Assembly: GCA_964019335.1 (NCBI GenBank)
Contig: OZ025663.1
Coordinates: forward strand, 406,001-470,000
Direction of reading: 5' to 3'
DNA: 64,000 nucleotides
Source of the DNA: Diplonema japonicum
Lineage: Eukaryota; Euglenozoa; Diplonemea; Diplonemida; Diplonemidae
The notes beneath the pieces are model-generated. The model saw only the letters and a program-made list of their open reading frames with translations. It did not search any database and was not told where the DNA came from. Shown in pieces: positions 9,435 through 19,601 of the stretch. The translations under genes and the position numbers were made by a program. Numbering within the stretch: the first letter of the stretch is position 1; the number at the start of each line of letters is the position of its first letter.

Positions 9435-11086
9435 ATGAATCAAACTAACAGCGGGAATGCTTTGTCTGGAGCGAAGGTGCCGACGAAGCTGCCGATGCTG
9501 CAGCGGGACAAGCTCCCCCTGCGGATGAGGCCTGAGATAGCGTTTGCAAAGAACGATGAGGACTTACGGTGCTGCGTTGTGTGCATGCGGGTGACGTCGA
9601 AGGGGCGTAGGGTGAAGAGAATTGTGCTCATCAACAGCAGGAACCTATCTGTCACAGACGAAGACGGCATCTGCAGAAGGAACATCTACTGCCGTGGTAT
9701 CGAAAAGGCCTTCAGCAACGTCGAGGGTACTAAGACTCTTCTTTTCAAGATTAAAGGCGAAGAGGACCTTCTCCTGCAAGAGATCGCGAGTGAGGCTGGC
9801 AAGAACTCGAACTTCGCCAGCATCCTCGACGTCCTCGATAAGGTGCGCGAGGCGAACGGCGGGTCCCCCGTCCCCCGCACCCGCTCTATAAACACCGGCA
9901 GGGAGGTCGTGGCGAACTCAACTAAAGACGACCGCAGGTATGCCACAACAGCGACACGGAAACAACAAACAGGAAAAAGGAACGGCCGTCGATACGCTCG
10001 CAGATCGAAGCCGCCAAAGATAAGGCAAAGACTGAGCTGCAGGAAGCACAAGAGGTAGCGAAAGTACGGCAGATCACGCAGCCAAGGTCACCCAGCGCCT
10101 TGAGCTCCCCTCGGTCTCCTTTACAGTACGGGATCAAGCCACCGCCGCCTTCCGGTCCCCCTCCTGGCCTCCGACAAAGTCAGGGAGGGTCTTTGCAGCC
10201 GTCGCAAGTGAATAGTTTCTCGCCTGCACAACTCGACCCTCTAGACGCTACGGGTGTCTCGAGGCCACCAGATGTACCTTCGGAAGATCTGAAAAAGCTG
10301 ACGTCGTACATAGAGCAACTGCAAGCGGAACGGGAGCTTGTGGATATGCAGCTGGATGCGCGAAAAAGAGAGCTTTCGACATTAACCGAATACTCGCAGC
10401 GCATGCAGGACCAGTTGACGCAGCAGCAAGAAAACGCAAACACGCAACAGCAACAGTTCAACGAGTACATCCACAATGCCCAGCACCAGTACCAGGAGTA
10501 CATCGAGGCGCTGTATATGCAGCACAAGCGGGCGAGCGAGCAGCGTGCGGAGTTCCAGGAAATGTACCAGAAGCAGAATGATGAGATATGGAAGCAGATC
10601 GCTTCGCAGGTGGAGGAGGATGAGGGTAGCGATGAGGACGATGTGGACGATGTGAGGGACATGCAGTCGCCGTCTCCACGGGGTGTTGCCCTCCGAGGGC
10701 AGCCCAAGAAGATAACTGTTAAAGTGGAAGACGGTGACGTGTGCTCGTTCTCTGTGGATGAGAGCTTCTGGGATGAGATGTGCGCACAGATACAGACGGT
10801 GGTGGGCTTCAGCGAGCACCCTCTATGTGCGGTGAGCAGAGGAGACGACTTCCCCCTGCAGGTTAACAGAGACTACCTTGCCTACTTTGCCTCGGCGTGG
10901 TGCCAGCGTGAGCCGTATTGTGTCTCCACATGGAACAACGGGCAGTGGTCCTTCACTGACGCACAGCAGTACTGGAACAGACGGCCAGCTCACAACCCCC
11001 ACTCCTCCGACAATGAACCCCCACCCCTCGACTACGTCCCGAAGACGAGAAGTAACAAGTCTCCAAAGTATAAGGGACGGTTTTGA
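9435..11086 (+). CDS. Unrecognised protein with central coiled coil
   Basis: Two exons, 9435-9937 and 9973-11086, are joined across a 35 nt intron (GTATGC to ACAG, with no homopolymer). Removing it joins two otherwise separate reading frames exactly, giving about 538 residues. The N-terminal 120 residues (MRPEIAFAKNDED, RIVLINSRNLSV, TLLFKIK) suggest a PH-like or other small beta domain. A Ser/Pro-rich linker follows, then a Gln/Glu-rich coiled coil (about residues 270-370), an acidic stretch and a C-terminal globular part containing KITVKVEDGDVCSFSV. The ATG at 9435 is preferred; an ATG 19 codons upstream is also in frame. The family is not recognised. Confidence 0.7.
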
Positions 11087-11314
11087 AATTGAATTGACGG
11101 GGAAAGAAAAAAGGAGAGCGATTGGTTCGAAGAAAAAAAAAAAAAAAGAAACTTACTTTTTTTCCAATTTGTTTTCTCCCCCCCCCCCCTTCAACCAATG
11201 TTGTTTGTTCCATGTAGTTACTTAGTAAATAAAAAACAATGATATTTTCACATTAAACCGTCCCCCCCCTACCCCCCAGTAACGACCACTCAAAGAGGGG
11301 GCAGGAGGGAGAAT

Positions 11315-13109
11315 ATGCCGCGCATGTCGGGCAGCACCGAGCGGTGTCTAGGTGACATGAACATCACCATAGGGTTCAAGGCACTGGCGTTGAAAGGAAT
11401 GAAGATCGCATCATTCGAGGGACTGGGCTCACAAACAGAGCTAGAGTACATGTATCTGCAAAACAACTGCATCAAGAGTTTTCAATACCTGGGGTGCCAG
11501 GCGAATCTCCGCGAGCTGCACCTCCAAAACAACTCGATCAGAAACTTCGCAGGCCTCACAAAACAGCCCAAAATAGAAAAAGTCACCCTCGAAGGCAACC
11601 CCGTTTCACGTCACGAATGCTACAGACTGATGGCGCTACTGTGCTTGGGAAACAGCTTACGAAAAATCGACAAGGACCCCGTAACCTACGCAGAACGCGA
11701 CATTATAAAAAGACTGCCTGATTCCGCAGTGTACGCTGTGCTGTGCGGCTGGCTGCTCGATCTGAAAAGGCGAACGCATTCAGAGTACATGTTACTAGCA
11801 GAGGAATACCGACATAAACTGAAACTCCCTGCGAGCCAAGTACCAGCTCCACCTGTTATACCAATCACGGGTATACCAGAGCCACACAGCAGTCTAGGTG
11901 TAGGATACGGAAGCAGGCCGTCTTCATCATCAGTGTCGCCACGAGGTGGTGTTGAGCATGAGGTGACACCGTCTATCTCAAGCTTTGTGTCATACGAGGC
12001 GCAGTCGAGCCACAGAGCTAGGGGAGGATACGGTAAGACGCCCAACGACCCCCAGCAGCCTTGTGCGCATGGACTGGACATCGCGAACCTCCGAACCGCA
12101 CTTGACGAAGCACGTGCGAACCTCGTGCGGGAACGGAACCGTTACCAAGCACTCCTCCAAGACCAATACTCCGGGCACTCTACGAAAATCTCCGAGCAAG
12201 GCCTCACCGCCGACGAGCTCGATTGCCTCACAGAGACATCCCTCGGGCAAGGTATCCGTGTCAACTCCACAATGTGCCTTTCTAATAAGAAGCCCCGCAG
12301 TGGGGTAAAGTCTGACGAGACAACAATCCCAAGCGCCTTTGTGACGCTGGGGTCCAGTCATATTTCCTTGGCGCACTTCTTCAACAGAATACGAGTTGGT
12401 GAGGTGGCCTACCGTGAGGTCGAGGAGCTGAAGATGGACCAGCCAAACTGCGTACTATTCTTGAGAATGAAAGAAGGCAAGATGCTGGAACTGATCTTCG
12501 AGGAGGAAGCAAAGCTCCTGGTCATGTACAAGCTTGTCCATTACAGACTGGGCATGATACCGGAGGAGGTGGTTCCGGTGAAACCGAAGCCTGAGGTTAA
12601 AAGGCGGAACAGTGCTTTTAAAACTGTTCTTATTCAGCACCAAGCGAAGGAGTCGACGAAAGATGAAGACGAAAGCAAGGAGGACGAGGGTGAACCACCA
12701 CGTTCCCCAACGCCTCCCATGGTTCCCCATTCATCAGAATCCGAGCACGATGCTCCTGACCCAACACCCGCTCCTACCACCGTTCAAGAGCAGTCACCTT
12801 CTCCTGTGCCTCTGTCGCAACCCATAGCACGCCAGAAGGTCTCAGATGTACTTGATTTGCCTCACGGGACACCGTTGTCCCGACACTCCTCAAAAACGAG
12901 CATGCTTTCGTCGGGAAAACCGTTGCAGCCGTCTGAAGAGCCAAAGCGGGCCTTCTCTATGTCCTCGGGAGGTACTCCTAAAAAGGAATCAGAGGCCTCA
13001 GAAATAGGTGTGCTAAAAAAAAAATTCAAAAAAAAAGTTTCTTTTAGACAGCGATGAAGAGTGGAACAGAAAAGCGGAGGCAATGAAGAGGGAGCTCGGC
13101 GTTGCTTAA
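11315..13109 (+). CDS. SDS22-type leucine-rich repeat protein
   Basis: Exons 11315-13007 and 13048-13109 give about 584 residues. The intron (13008-13047, 40 nt, GTGTGC to TTTAG, A-rich) replaces a Lys-rich read-through tail with an acidic then helical end, DSDEEWNRKAEAMKREL. Residues about 10-120 contain SDS22-like LRRs (LEYMYLQNN, LRELHLQNN, IEKVTLEGNPV) followed by an LRR-cap-like segment (SLRKIDKDPVTYAERD). The rest is mostly disordered and Ser/Pro-rich, with a folded patch near residues 340-420. Such LRR proteins are common in cilia and phosphatase-regulator complexes, but no specific partner can be named. Confidence 0.8.
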
Positions 13110-13452
13110 CTCCGATGATAGAGGAGATTAGGGGGTTTATTTGCGTGGTCCTTTTTTTTTTTTTTTCTCTCTTTTTTTTTCTTTTTCTTTTTCGATAGAC
13201 TTGCTTTTTGTTATTCTTTTTTTTTAAAACCGAAAATTCGTTCTGAAATATAGCGGGGGGGGGGGGGAGAGAGGTCTAAGAGGCCGTTTCGTAGAAGAAA
13301 TAAAAAAGTAATATTCTGTATAAAAAAAGATTTGGAAAAAAAAATGTTTTTTTTTCTTTTTCCTTAGCCTGACTTATCAGTTCTAACACAGTGGGAAGAG
13401 GGGGCGGGAGGGAATATTTAAAAAAAAGGGGGGGTTTAAAAGAAATTAAAAA
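13110..13452 (+). other. Intergenic spacer, homopolymer rich
   Basis: A 343 nt spacer with T runs, a G run near 13255-13267 and an A-rich leader just before the next ATG. I see no gene. Confidence 0.55.
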
Positions 13453-13788
13453 ATGGACGAAGGCGATATGCAGGCTTACATCAAGAAACACAAGGTCTGT
13501 GAGCTGATGGACGGCCTGGTGGCAGGCTTGTTGGCTTCGCAACCCTCTGACCCCATCCTTGGAGCTATTACCCTGTTGTGTGAAGGGGCGAATGTGAAGC
13601 CTCCAGCAGCATGTCCCAAGCTAGTCACCCGTGCGGTGGGGACTACAAAGCCTAAAGAGAAAGACAAAGAAAAAGAAAAGAAAGGGAAAATTGACCCACG
13701 TGAAGAAGCCCTGAACAGGGTTGCAGCTGAAAAAGAGAAGAAAAAGAAGGACGAAGACGAGGGGATGAATTTTGCAAACGCTTTCTAA
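13453..13788 (+). CDS. Small RIIa/DPY-30-type dimerisation-docking protein
   Basis: A 111-residue protein. Residues about 6-40 (YIKKHKVCELMDGLVAGLL, then a QPSDPI turn) fit the short two-helix RIIa/DPY-30 dimerisation and docking module that binds amphipathic helices of anchoring proteins. In flagellates it is common in radial-spoke and other axonemal proteins. The second half is a Lys/Glu-rich charged helix. No catalytic domain follows, so it is probably a small structural adaptor. The A-rich leader before the ATG is typical of this locus. The fold assignment rests on pattern only. Confidence 0.65.
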   Translation: MDEGDMQAYIKKHKVCELMDGLVAGLLASQPSDPILGAITLLCEGANVKPPAACPKLVTRAVGTTKPKEKDKEKEKKGKIDPREEALNRVAAEKEKKKKDEDEGMNFANAF

Positions 13789-14081
13789 AAAGGAAAAAAA
13801 AAAAAAAAAAAAAAGAAACCTCATCAGTTAAGCGTGCAATTAGTTGATTTAATAATAATAAGAAAAAAAAAACACACGGTGAGCGCACCCACAAATACAA
13901 AACACCGAAAAAAGTCCTATGCACATGAGGGAGTCATAAAAGGTTAGGTCTCCCCCCTTCTTTTTGTTGGAATGTTAATACGATTTTTTCTTTATTTCTT
14001 GCGAGTTTTTCGCCCCCACCCCCATTTCCTGAAAAACCTATTTTTATTCCACGAGGTACCGGGAAAAAAAAAAAAAAGAAA

Positions 14082-14471
14082 ATGCCGAATGAAAAAACGT
14101 TGGAATCGTCGAAAAGACTTTTTGAGTCCTCAAAGCTAGGGGGCTCGGTCTGCTTTAAAAAGGCAGGTGGTGTGAATGCCCAGAAGCCAGATAGTAAGCC
14201 GGCCATAGGAGGGAGCAAGGGGAGGGTGAAGAAGAAGGTAGCATTCGGCACGCCAGCAGTAGGCTTAGAGGTCTCATTCCATGGAGACGCGCACAAGAAA
14301 ACCGCAAAGAGCAACGTGCAACTCACAAAGGTAAAGGGAAAAGCTATCGACGCAGTGGTGGGGCTCAGAAAAAGGCGGCGCTCCAGAGCCCCATCCCTAC
14401 AACTCTCTAAAGAAGAAATCGAAGCACGGGAATGGCTGGACGCACTCACACCAGAAGACATTGCATCTATG

Positions 14472-14527
<56 letters not shown>

Positions 14528-14671
14528 AGCGTAAAACCACAGCTCTTCCGCAATCCTAACCTAGAAGCGTACGACCAGCGGTGGCAAGCAGCCTCCGTGA
14601 TCCAAAAGAACTTCAGAATCTACCGGGGATACATGCAAACAAACAGAAAAAACAATGAATTAGATTGGTGA
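14082..14671 (+). CDS. Small basic protein with C-terminal IQ motif
   Basis: Exons 14082-14474 and 14543-14671 give 173 residues. The intron (14475-14542, 68 nt) begins GTTTTT, is mostly a 47-T run and ends CCACAG. Only this acceptor keeps the frame through the second exon. Exon 2 encodes an IQ motif (ASVIQKNFRIYRGYMQ), the usual calmodulin or light-chain binding helix. Exon 1 is basic and Ser/Lys-rich, with RKRRRSRAPS near residue 105 and an acidic helix (EEIEAREWLDAL) at its end. It could pair with a calmodulin-like protein such as the one at 55996-56487, but that is speculation. Confidence 0.72.
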
Positions 14672-14840
14672 GGTGAGCATTATAAATATGTAAAAAAAAA
14701 AAAAAAAAAGAAAAAGAAAAAGAAGAAAAAAAAAAAGAAACACTTCCGTGTTAGTCGAATCCTCGAAATGAAGCTTTATGTTTTATTTTATTCTTTTACA
14801 GAGTAAAAGAAACCAATATAAGGGACGGGGTGGGTGGGTA

Positions 14841-16583
14841 ATGGCAAGCATCCTGCTGCTGTGCAGCATCGCTGCCGCAACGGCATCACCGGAGGTAGCG
14901 TTGCCCATGGGGGTGGCAAGGGGTATCGAAGTGCCTGGGGGTGTTGAGAGATTCGGAGGGATACCCTACGCCGTACCAGTTGTGAAGGAGAGGAGGTTTA
15001 CACGCAGCGAAGTCGCAACAGAAAAATGGGAAGGAGGCGAGTTAGACTGCACGGGCTTCGGGGCACCTTGCATACAAAACCCTGCGGGTGACCCCAACGA
15101 GACGCCGGACCCTGAGGCACCTCCCCCAAATGAAGACTGTCTGAACCTAAACATCTGGAGACCCAAGACACCAGCACCCACCGTAGCACTGCCCGTTATG
15201 GTATGGATACTAGGAGGGGGCCTGTGCTCGGGTTCTGCTGCCGATCGCTCCTTCAACGGCACCAACTACGCAAGCAATGGCACCATCATCGTCACCTTGA
15301 ACTACAGACTGGGCGCATTGGGGTACCTTGTCACCGATGGGCTACATCAGGACGGGTCGTCCGGCGGGATGAATGGTATCAATGACCAGATCACCGGCTT
15401 GCAATGGGTGCAGAAGTATATATCATACTTCGGTGGCGACCCTTCCAGGGTCACCTTGTTCGGGCAGTCGTCAGGTGGGTATTCTGTTTGCACCATTTCT
15501 GTGTCGCCCCGTGCTGCGGGGACCTTCCAAAAGGCCATTCTCCACTCCGGGCCGTGTCTCGGCGGGCCGGCTCACAAAGGCTGGGGTCCGATGAACACCA
15601 CCTTCGGGCTCACAGTCACCAAGCAGATCATGGCCAGTGTCAATGTCACCACCATCGCGGAGCTGATGAATGTCCCTGCAGAAGCTGTGCAGTGGCCGAG
15701 GTACACCATGTGGAACCTCACAGTTGCGCCGTACTTTTCGGGATACTTTACAGACACGTATGTTATCCCTGGTGACGGGTTGCCGGAAACGCAGTGGGCT
15801 GCGGGAAACATCAACCCTGCCTCCCTCATGATAGGCAGCACCAGCAAAGACGGGACAGCAGCGTTTTACGGAACAGCACCGACGCTAGGGTTGGTCCCGC
15901 CAGATGCAAAGCAGACTACGGAAGCTGATTATGAAGAATGCATGAAGGACGCATGGGAAGGGCAGGCGGGGGCTGTTCTTGAGCAGTACCCTATGGTAGC
16001 GTACGGTTCACCGCAAAGTGCTTTTTGTCAAGCTGATGCTGAGGCGTATGTTGTGTGCCCTTCGTACACTGTTGCCGACTATGCACATGCTGCGGGGAGG
16101 GATGTCTGGCGGTTTGAGTTTGCGCATTTCCAGCCCAACTACTTGAAGCCAGACGGGTTTGGGTGCGACAGTGGTGTCGAGCTTGACGTCACACACCCTA
16201 CCGTCACACCGCAAGAGCGCGGCTGGGCCACACACGGTTCAGATATCCGTTACATTTTCGGCACCACTGTGGGCCCAGACTCCCTTGGCCCGCCTTACAA
16301 CCTCACCCACTGCCCCTTCACTGCTTCTGAGGCAGACCTCTCCCGAACCATTCGTTCCTACTGGGCGGCCTATGCACGCTATGGTTCACCGACATCAAGT
16401 GCGGTGTGGCCTCAATACACCCCTGCTGAGAGGTTGACGCTGAGATTCTCCACCGAGGACATCGATGGGTCGCCAACAGGGGTTTATAAGGTACGTGATT
16501 TTTGTTTTTCGTTACGGGGAGGAACACACACACACACACAGAACCTTCACGATTCGAACTGCAAGTTTTGGCGCAATTTTTAA
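14841..16583 (+). CDS. Secreted type-B carboxylesterase
   Basis: I start at the ATG at 14841 because it opens a signal peptide (MASILLLCSIAAATAS). Exons are 14841-16490 and 16542-16583, about 563 residues, which is normal for the family. The catalytic Ser is Ser210 in GQSSGG, the oxyanion hole is GGG in WILGGGLC, the acid is probably Asp337 in SKDGT, and the His is His465 in THGSDIRYIFG. The EDCLNLNIW motif is present. The intron 16491-16541 (51 nt, GTACGT to a CA repeat and CACAG) is in frame; removing it joins GVYK to a short end containing CKFW, the usual C-x-F-W end of these esterases. It probably hydrolyses esters outside the cell or in the endomembrane system. Confidence 0.92.
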   Translation: MASILLLCSIAAATASPEVALPMGVARGIEVPGGVERFGGIPYAVPVVKERRFTRSEVATEKWEGGELDCTGFGAPCIQNPAGDPNETPDPEAPPPNEDCLNLNIWRPKTPAPTVALPVMVWILGGGLCSGSAADRSFNGTNYASNGTIIVTLNYRLGALGYLVTDGLHQDGSSGGMNGINDQITGLQWVQKYISYFGGDPSRVTLFGQSSGGYSVCTISVSPRAAGTFQKAILHSGPCLGGPAHKGWGPMNTTFGLTVTKQIMASVNVTTIAELMNVPAEAVQWPRYTMWNLTVAPYFSGYFTDTYVIPGDGLPETQWAAGNINPASLMIGSTSKDGTAAFYGTAPTLGLVPPDAKQTTEADYEECMKDAWEGQAGAVLEQYPMVAYGSPQSAFCQADAEAYVVCPSYTVADYAHAAGRDVWRFEFAHFQPNYLKPDGFGCDSGVELDVTHPTVTPQERGWATHGSDIRYIFGTTVGPDSLGPPYNLTHCPFTASEADLSRTIRSYWAAYARYGSPTSSAVWPQYTPAERLTLRFSTEDIDGSPTGVYKVRDFCFSLRGGTHTHTQNLHDSNCKFWRNF

Positions 16584-16950
16584 TAACCCCCCTCTTTTTT
16601 TTGTTTTTGTGGTCAAATCTTTCTTCTGCCAAATGTTCTGAGAAACTTGAAAAAAAGAAAAAGGGGGGAAAAAAAAAAAAAGACGAACGTTAGTTTTTTT
16701 TTTTTTTTTTTTTTTTCTTTTTTCCCCCCTCTCAAAAGGGTCACCAGTTAATCCTCCTGTCACTTCATCCGGCTACCGCAAAGAAGGACGGTACCAGTTC
16801 ATGGAAGATGGAAGTACCGTGAGGTACATTCTTTATGAACGTGCTCTGCAGAAGGAGCCATAGGGCCGCTGTGGTGCCGCTTCTGCCCACCTTGCTTCTG
16901 GTCATCATTAAAAAAAAAGGAGGGGAGACGGGGGCGAAAAAAAAAAAAAA
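16584..16950 (+). other. Spacer with one possible orphan exon
   Basis: A 367 nt spacer. Apart from A and T runs, it contains a coding-like stretch at about 16741-16863 that ends in TAG. I cannot join it to the esterase in frame. It may be an untranslated or alternative exon, or chance. Confidence 0.3.
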
Positions 16951-17790
16951 ATGGAAATGCCCAAACTAATCCGGATGGGCCTCTTGGAGGACGAGGCGTG
17001 GGAGGAAATCGTGCGCGATGAGTTACGGACGTACTACATAACCCCTTGCTGGCAAGTTCAGTTTTATGCCGCTCTGTGTTACAAGGGCTTTGTCACCATT
17101 GCTCAGGAGCCTGAGGTGCTGATCCCAGAGCTGCAGGCGAGCTACGCCGTACTAGACTATGAGAACCTACATGTAGAACGGTCGGTCTTAAAACGGATAA
17201 AAAAAGGGAACTTCGCATTGTACGCAAACAGCCGGCAAGACGAAGTTTTCAGGAATATCTTGCGACACCACTCCGAGCAGGGAAGCTGGCTGGGAATAAA
17301 ATACTGGAATATGTTCCGTGAGGCCTCAGACGGCCTATCGATAGGAATGGCAGCAGAACACGGAGGGTCCTTCTTCCAGCCGCAAACATTCGAGCTAATC
17401 GATAGCTCCACAGGGGTGCTCGTCTCAGGGGAGATTGGTTACATCTGCGGGTCTGTATATACCTCGCTTACAGGGTTTTTCCACCCAAGCTACCCTTCCT
17501 CTGGTAAGATACAGTTGTGTACAATGGTTAAATACTTGCAAAGTAAAGGAGTGGTCTTCATCAACCTGGGGCACCCTCCGTGTGGTGATAGTTTGAAGTA
17601 CAAAGCCGAGATAGGGGCTGTCACTATACCTCGTGTTGCGTTTCTTGAGAAATGGGAGGCAGCGCGGAATGGGCGCATCGACCTCCCGAAAAATGAGATG
17701 GTTTGCACTGCTAAAGAGATGCTGTTGGCCCCAGCTCGGAAACGAGATGCGGCCTGCGTCCCCAGCAACCCAAAAAAAGTTAAACTTTGA
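16951..17790 (+). CDS. Leucyl/phenylalanyl-tRNA-protein transferase-like protein
   Basis: A 279-residue single-exon gene with a poly-A leader directly before the ATG. The C-terminal half (ELIDSSTGVLVSGEIGYICG, HPSYPSSGKIQL, VKYLQSKGVVFINLGHPP, IGAVTIPRVAFL) follows the order of blocks in bacterial Aat, which adds Leu or Phe to N-terminal Arg/Lys and marks proteins for degradation. The GNAT-like fold assignment seems good. The bacterial residues usually cited for activity (a Glu in the GES block and a Gln after LIDC) appear replaced here by other residues, so activity is doubtful. The C-terminus is basic (PKKVKL), possibly nuclear. Such genes are rare in eukaryotes and may have been transferred from bacteria. 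Confidence 0.65.
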   Translation: MEMPKLIRMGLLEDEAWEEIVRDELRTYYITPCWQVQFYAALCYKGFVTIAQEPEVLIPELQASYAVLDYENLHVERSVLKRIKKGNFALYANSRQDEVFRNILRHHSEQGSWLGIKYWNMFREASDGLSIGMAAEHGGSFFQPQTFELIDSSTGVLVSGEIGYICGSVYTSLTGFFHPSYPSSGKIQLCTMVKYLQSKGVVFINLGHPPCGDSLKYKAEIGAVTIPRVAFLEKWEAARNGRIDLPKNEMVCTAKEMLLAPARKRDAACVPSNPKKVKL

Positions 17791-17844
17791 GCAATTTTTT
17801 CCTTCTTTTTTTCCGCGAGAAGGCTAGTCCTTTTTTTTTTTAAA

Positions 17845-17910
17845 GTAGATACAAGGGGACGTTCCAAAACAAGAACCTCTTTTATATCTCATCCTTCTTT
17901 TTTTTTACAG
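17845..17910 (+). repeat. Repeat block, copy 1, possible intron or splice-acceptor region
   Basis: Begins GTAGATAC, contains a core shared with the block at 18200-18282 (GGGGACGTTCCAAAACA and GAACCTC), and ends in a T run plus ACAG. It looks like an intron or the acceptor region of a processed leader. Confidence 0.6.
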
Positions 17911-17969
17911 AAGAAAGCGCGGAGTTTCCACGGCCTCCTGGAAAGAATCCAAGAAGGGACACAGCACGC

Positions 17970-18203
17970 ATGCAGAAGAAGGTCAGAGGCAAGCGGATCT
18001 TCCCAGCGGAGAGCCAGAAGAACCACGCGCTTAGAACCATAGGTGCGAAGAAGAGTCTGGGATGGAACTTTGCATCAGAGAAAACCAAGAAGGACCTTAA
18101 GAAACTGGGCAGAAAGTGGCAAGAAGAAAGAGAGGATACTTTGAGAAAGGCAACACAGCCAAAAAAGAAAGAAAGGCCGAGGCCCCAGAAGGGAGAAAGG
18201 TAG
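17970..18203 (+). CDS. Small basic unknown protein or exon
   Basis: From the ATG at 17970 this gives 77 residues, very rich in Lys and Arg. The frame stays open upstream to a strong acceptor (T run plus ACAG at 17910), adding a coding-like stretch with EFPRPPGKNPRRD. At its end, GTAGATAAG could be a donor, since it starts the same way as the preceding repeat block. So it is either a small gene or an internal exon of a gene whose other exons I could not place. No family is recognised; the composition suggests RNA or ribosome binding. Confidence 0.45.
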   Translation: MQKKVRGKRIFPAESQKNHALRTIGAKKSLGWNFASEKTKKDLKKLGRKWQEEREDTLRKATQPKKKERPRPQKGER

Positions 18204-18282
18204 ATAAGTAGAGACAAGGGGGACGTTCCAAAACAGGAACCTCCTTTATCTCATCTCTTTTTTTTTGTTTTCTTTTGGGCAG
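18200..18282 (+). repeat. Repeat block, copy 2
   Basis: Similar in sequence and layout to 17845-17910: a GTAGATAA start, the GGACGTTCCAAAACA core, GAACCTC, then a T-rich tract and GGGCAG. The two copies are about 363 nt apart and flank the small basic ORF. Confidence 0.6.
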
Positions 18283-18845
18283 AGCAGAGTGCCCTCGCGA
18301 GCTCATTGCGCTGCCATGAACTAGTTTTTAGAGGCGTCCTGCCACATACCGCAGGTACCCTTGTTAAATGTCTCTTTTTTTTTTTTTTAGACCCGACAGT
18401 GATGTTGTACCAAAAAAAAAAAAAAAAAGAAAAAAAGTGAATGTCGGGAGGGGGGACAGTGGTTACAGTCGTTTTCACAAAAAGAATAATCCTTTTTTTC
18501 ACCCCCCCAGCCTTAATTTCCCCCCCCCCCCCCCCCCCGGCCCCCGGACACATTTTAGCTTGACCCCCGCCTTGGTCCCGACAATTATTGAACCGTCCTA
18601 GACAAGGACAAGTCTACCCAAGAGTTGATTCCTGGACATTCCCGAGTCTATTTTAGATCGAGGCCTCAGTTAGACCTACTGTTTCAAGAAATGCCACCAT
18701 TTTTTGAGGGCTTTGGGCTTTCGGCGGTATAAATGCCGTGTGGCACGTTGAAGCTCACACCATGTGTGCGAGTTTAGCCCATTTTTATTTTTGGCACGTG
18801 CAAGAGCGCCTATGAACCCACACGCAGACCACTCCTTACACTAAC
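18283..18845 (+). other. Intergenic spacer with a TATA-like site
   Basis: A 563 nt spacer. The first part has T, A, G and C runs. From about 18560 to 18840 the sequence is unusually free of homopolymers, with TATAAATG at about 18728, roughly 118 nt before the next ATG. I support no gene; the TATA resemblance may be chance. Confidence 0.35.
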
Positions 18846-19601
18846 ATGCTATCCCGACGGGCTAAGGAGTGGGTCCTACGAAAGGTTGTGATCGAAACAG
18901 TGTGCAGCTCTGGGGTGCGCCGAGAGATGGCCACCAGCGTGTGGGCACTGACCGTTCTAAGGCAGATGATCTCAATGGACAACCTAGTGGATGTCATATC
19001 ATGGGTGCTGCCTGTGGCCCAGTACAGTACATTGATGTCGTACGACGTTGCTGTGGAGGACATGGGGCGCAGGGTGTGGCAAGGCCGCAGAGCTGCTTCA
19101 GGTTGGTTTGCTGCTGCAATTGAACCGTCTGTCCCTGCGGGGTGGCAAGCTGTGCTGAAGGTTAGGATTCCCAAAGACGTCACTTCCACGAAAAAACCGC
19201 AAGTCGGCATAGCCGCCCTGCCTACGGAATACGGTAAAGCCGCGTTGCTGTTCGATGGGTCCCCCTTGCCTGATAACATCCCCCACTTCATCCCCCCGGT
19301 CATGGACTTTCCCTCTGATGAAATTATCACCATATCTGCGAACCCTCAACGAAGCCTTGTAACTTATTCGTCTGCTGCAGGGGTTTTTCGGTACAAGTAC
19401 GTTTTTCCGCCTGCCTCTCGTTATTCTTTTCTCACCGTTCTCTCCACCACAGGCGAGGCTTTGTGCATTGTCGACTTCACAATGGCGCAGACGAAGCCGG
19501 TCCCCCCTTTGCCCAGAGGGACATATTGCGCTATGGCCGGCGCTGTGATCGCTGCCTTTCTGGTGAACAGGTATATGTATTTTGTGTTTACCGATTTTTG
19601 A
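18846..19601 (+). CDS. Unrecognised protein with C-terminal membrane anchor
   Basis: A 251-residue ORF. The body is mixed in composition, with beta-rich stretches (QAVLKVRIPKDV, FRYKYVFPPASRYSFLTVL). Near the end, YCAMAGAVIAAFLV forms one hydrophobic segment followed by a short tail, which suggests a tail-anchored protein. A GTATAT at the end of the ORF (after GTGAACAG, about 19571) could be a donor, but I found no convincing downstream exon. The family is not recognised. Confidence 0.6.
   Translation: MLSRRAKEWVLRKVVIETVCSSGVRREMATSVWALTVLRQMISMDNLVDVISWVLPVAQYSTLMSYDVAVEDMGRRVWQGRRAASGWFAAAIEPSVPAGWQAVLKVRIPKDVTSTKKPQVGIAALPTEYGKAALLFDGSPLPDNIPHFIPPVMDFPSDEIITISANPQRSLVTYSSAAGVFRYKYVFPPASRYSFLTVLSTTGEALCIVDFTMAQTKPVPPLPRGTYCAMAGAVIAAFLVNRYMYFVFTDF

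Noticed and set aside
9938-9972. Frameshift or pseudogene between two reading frames
   Set aside because: A GTATGC...ACAG intron of 35 nt joins them exactly, and introns this short recur in the window.
16951-17790. Bacterial contamination as source of the LFTR-like gene
   Set aside because: It lies between intron-bearing genes, with the same leader type and strand, in one contiguous sequence.
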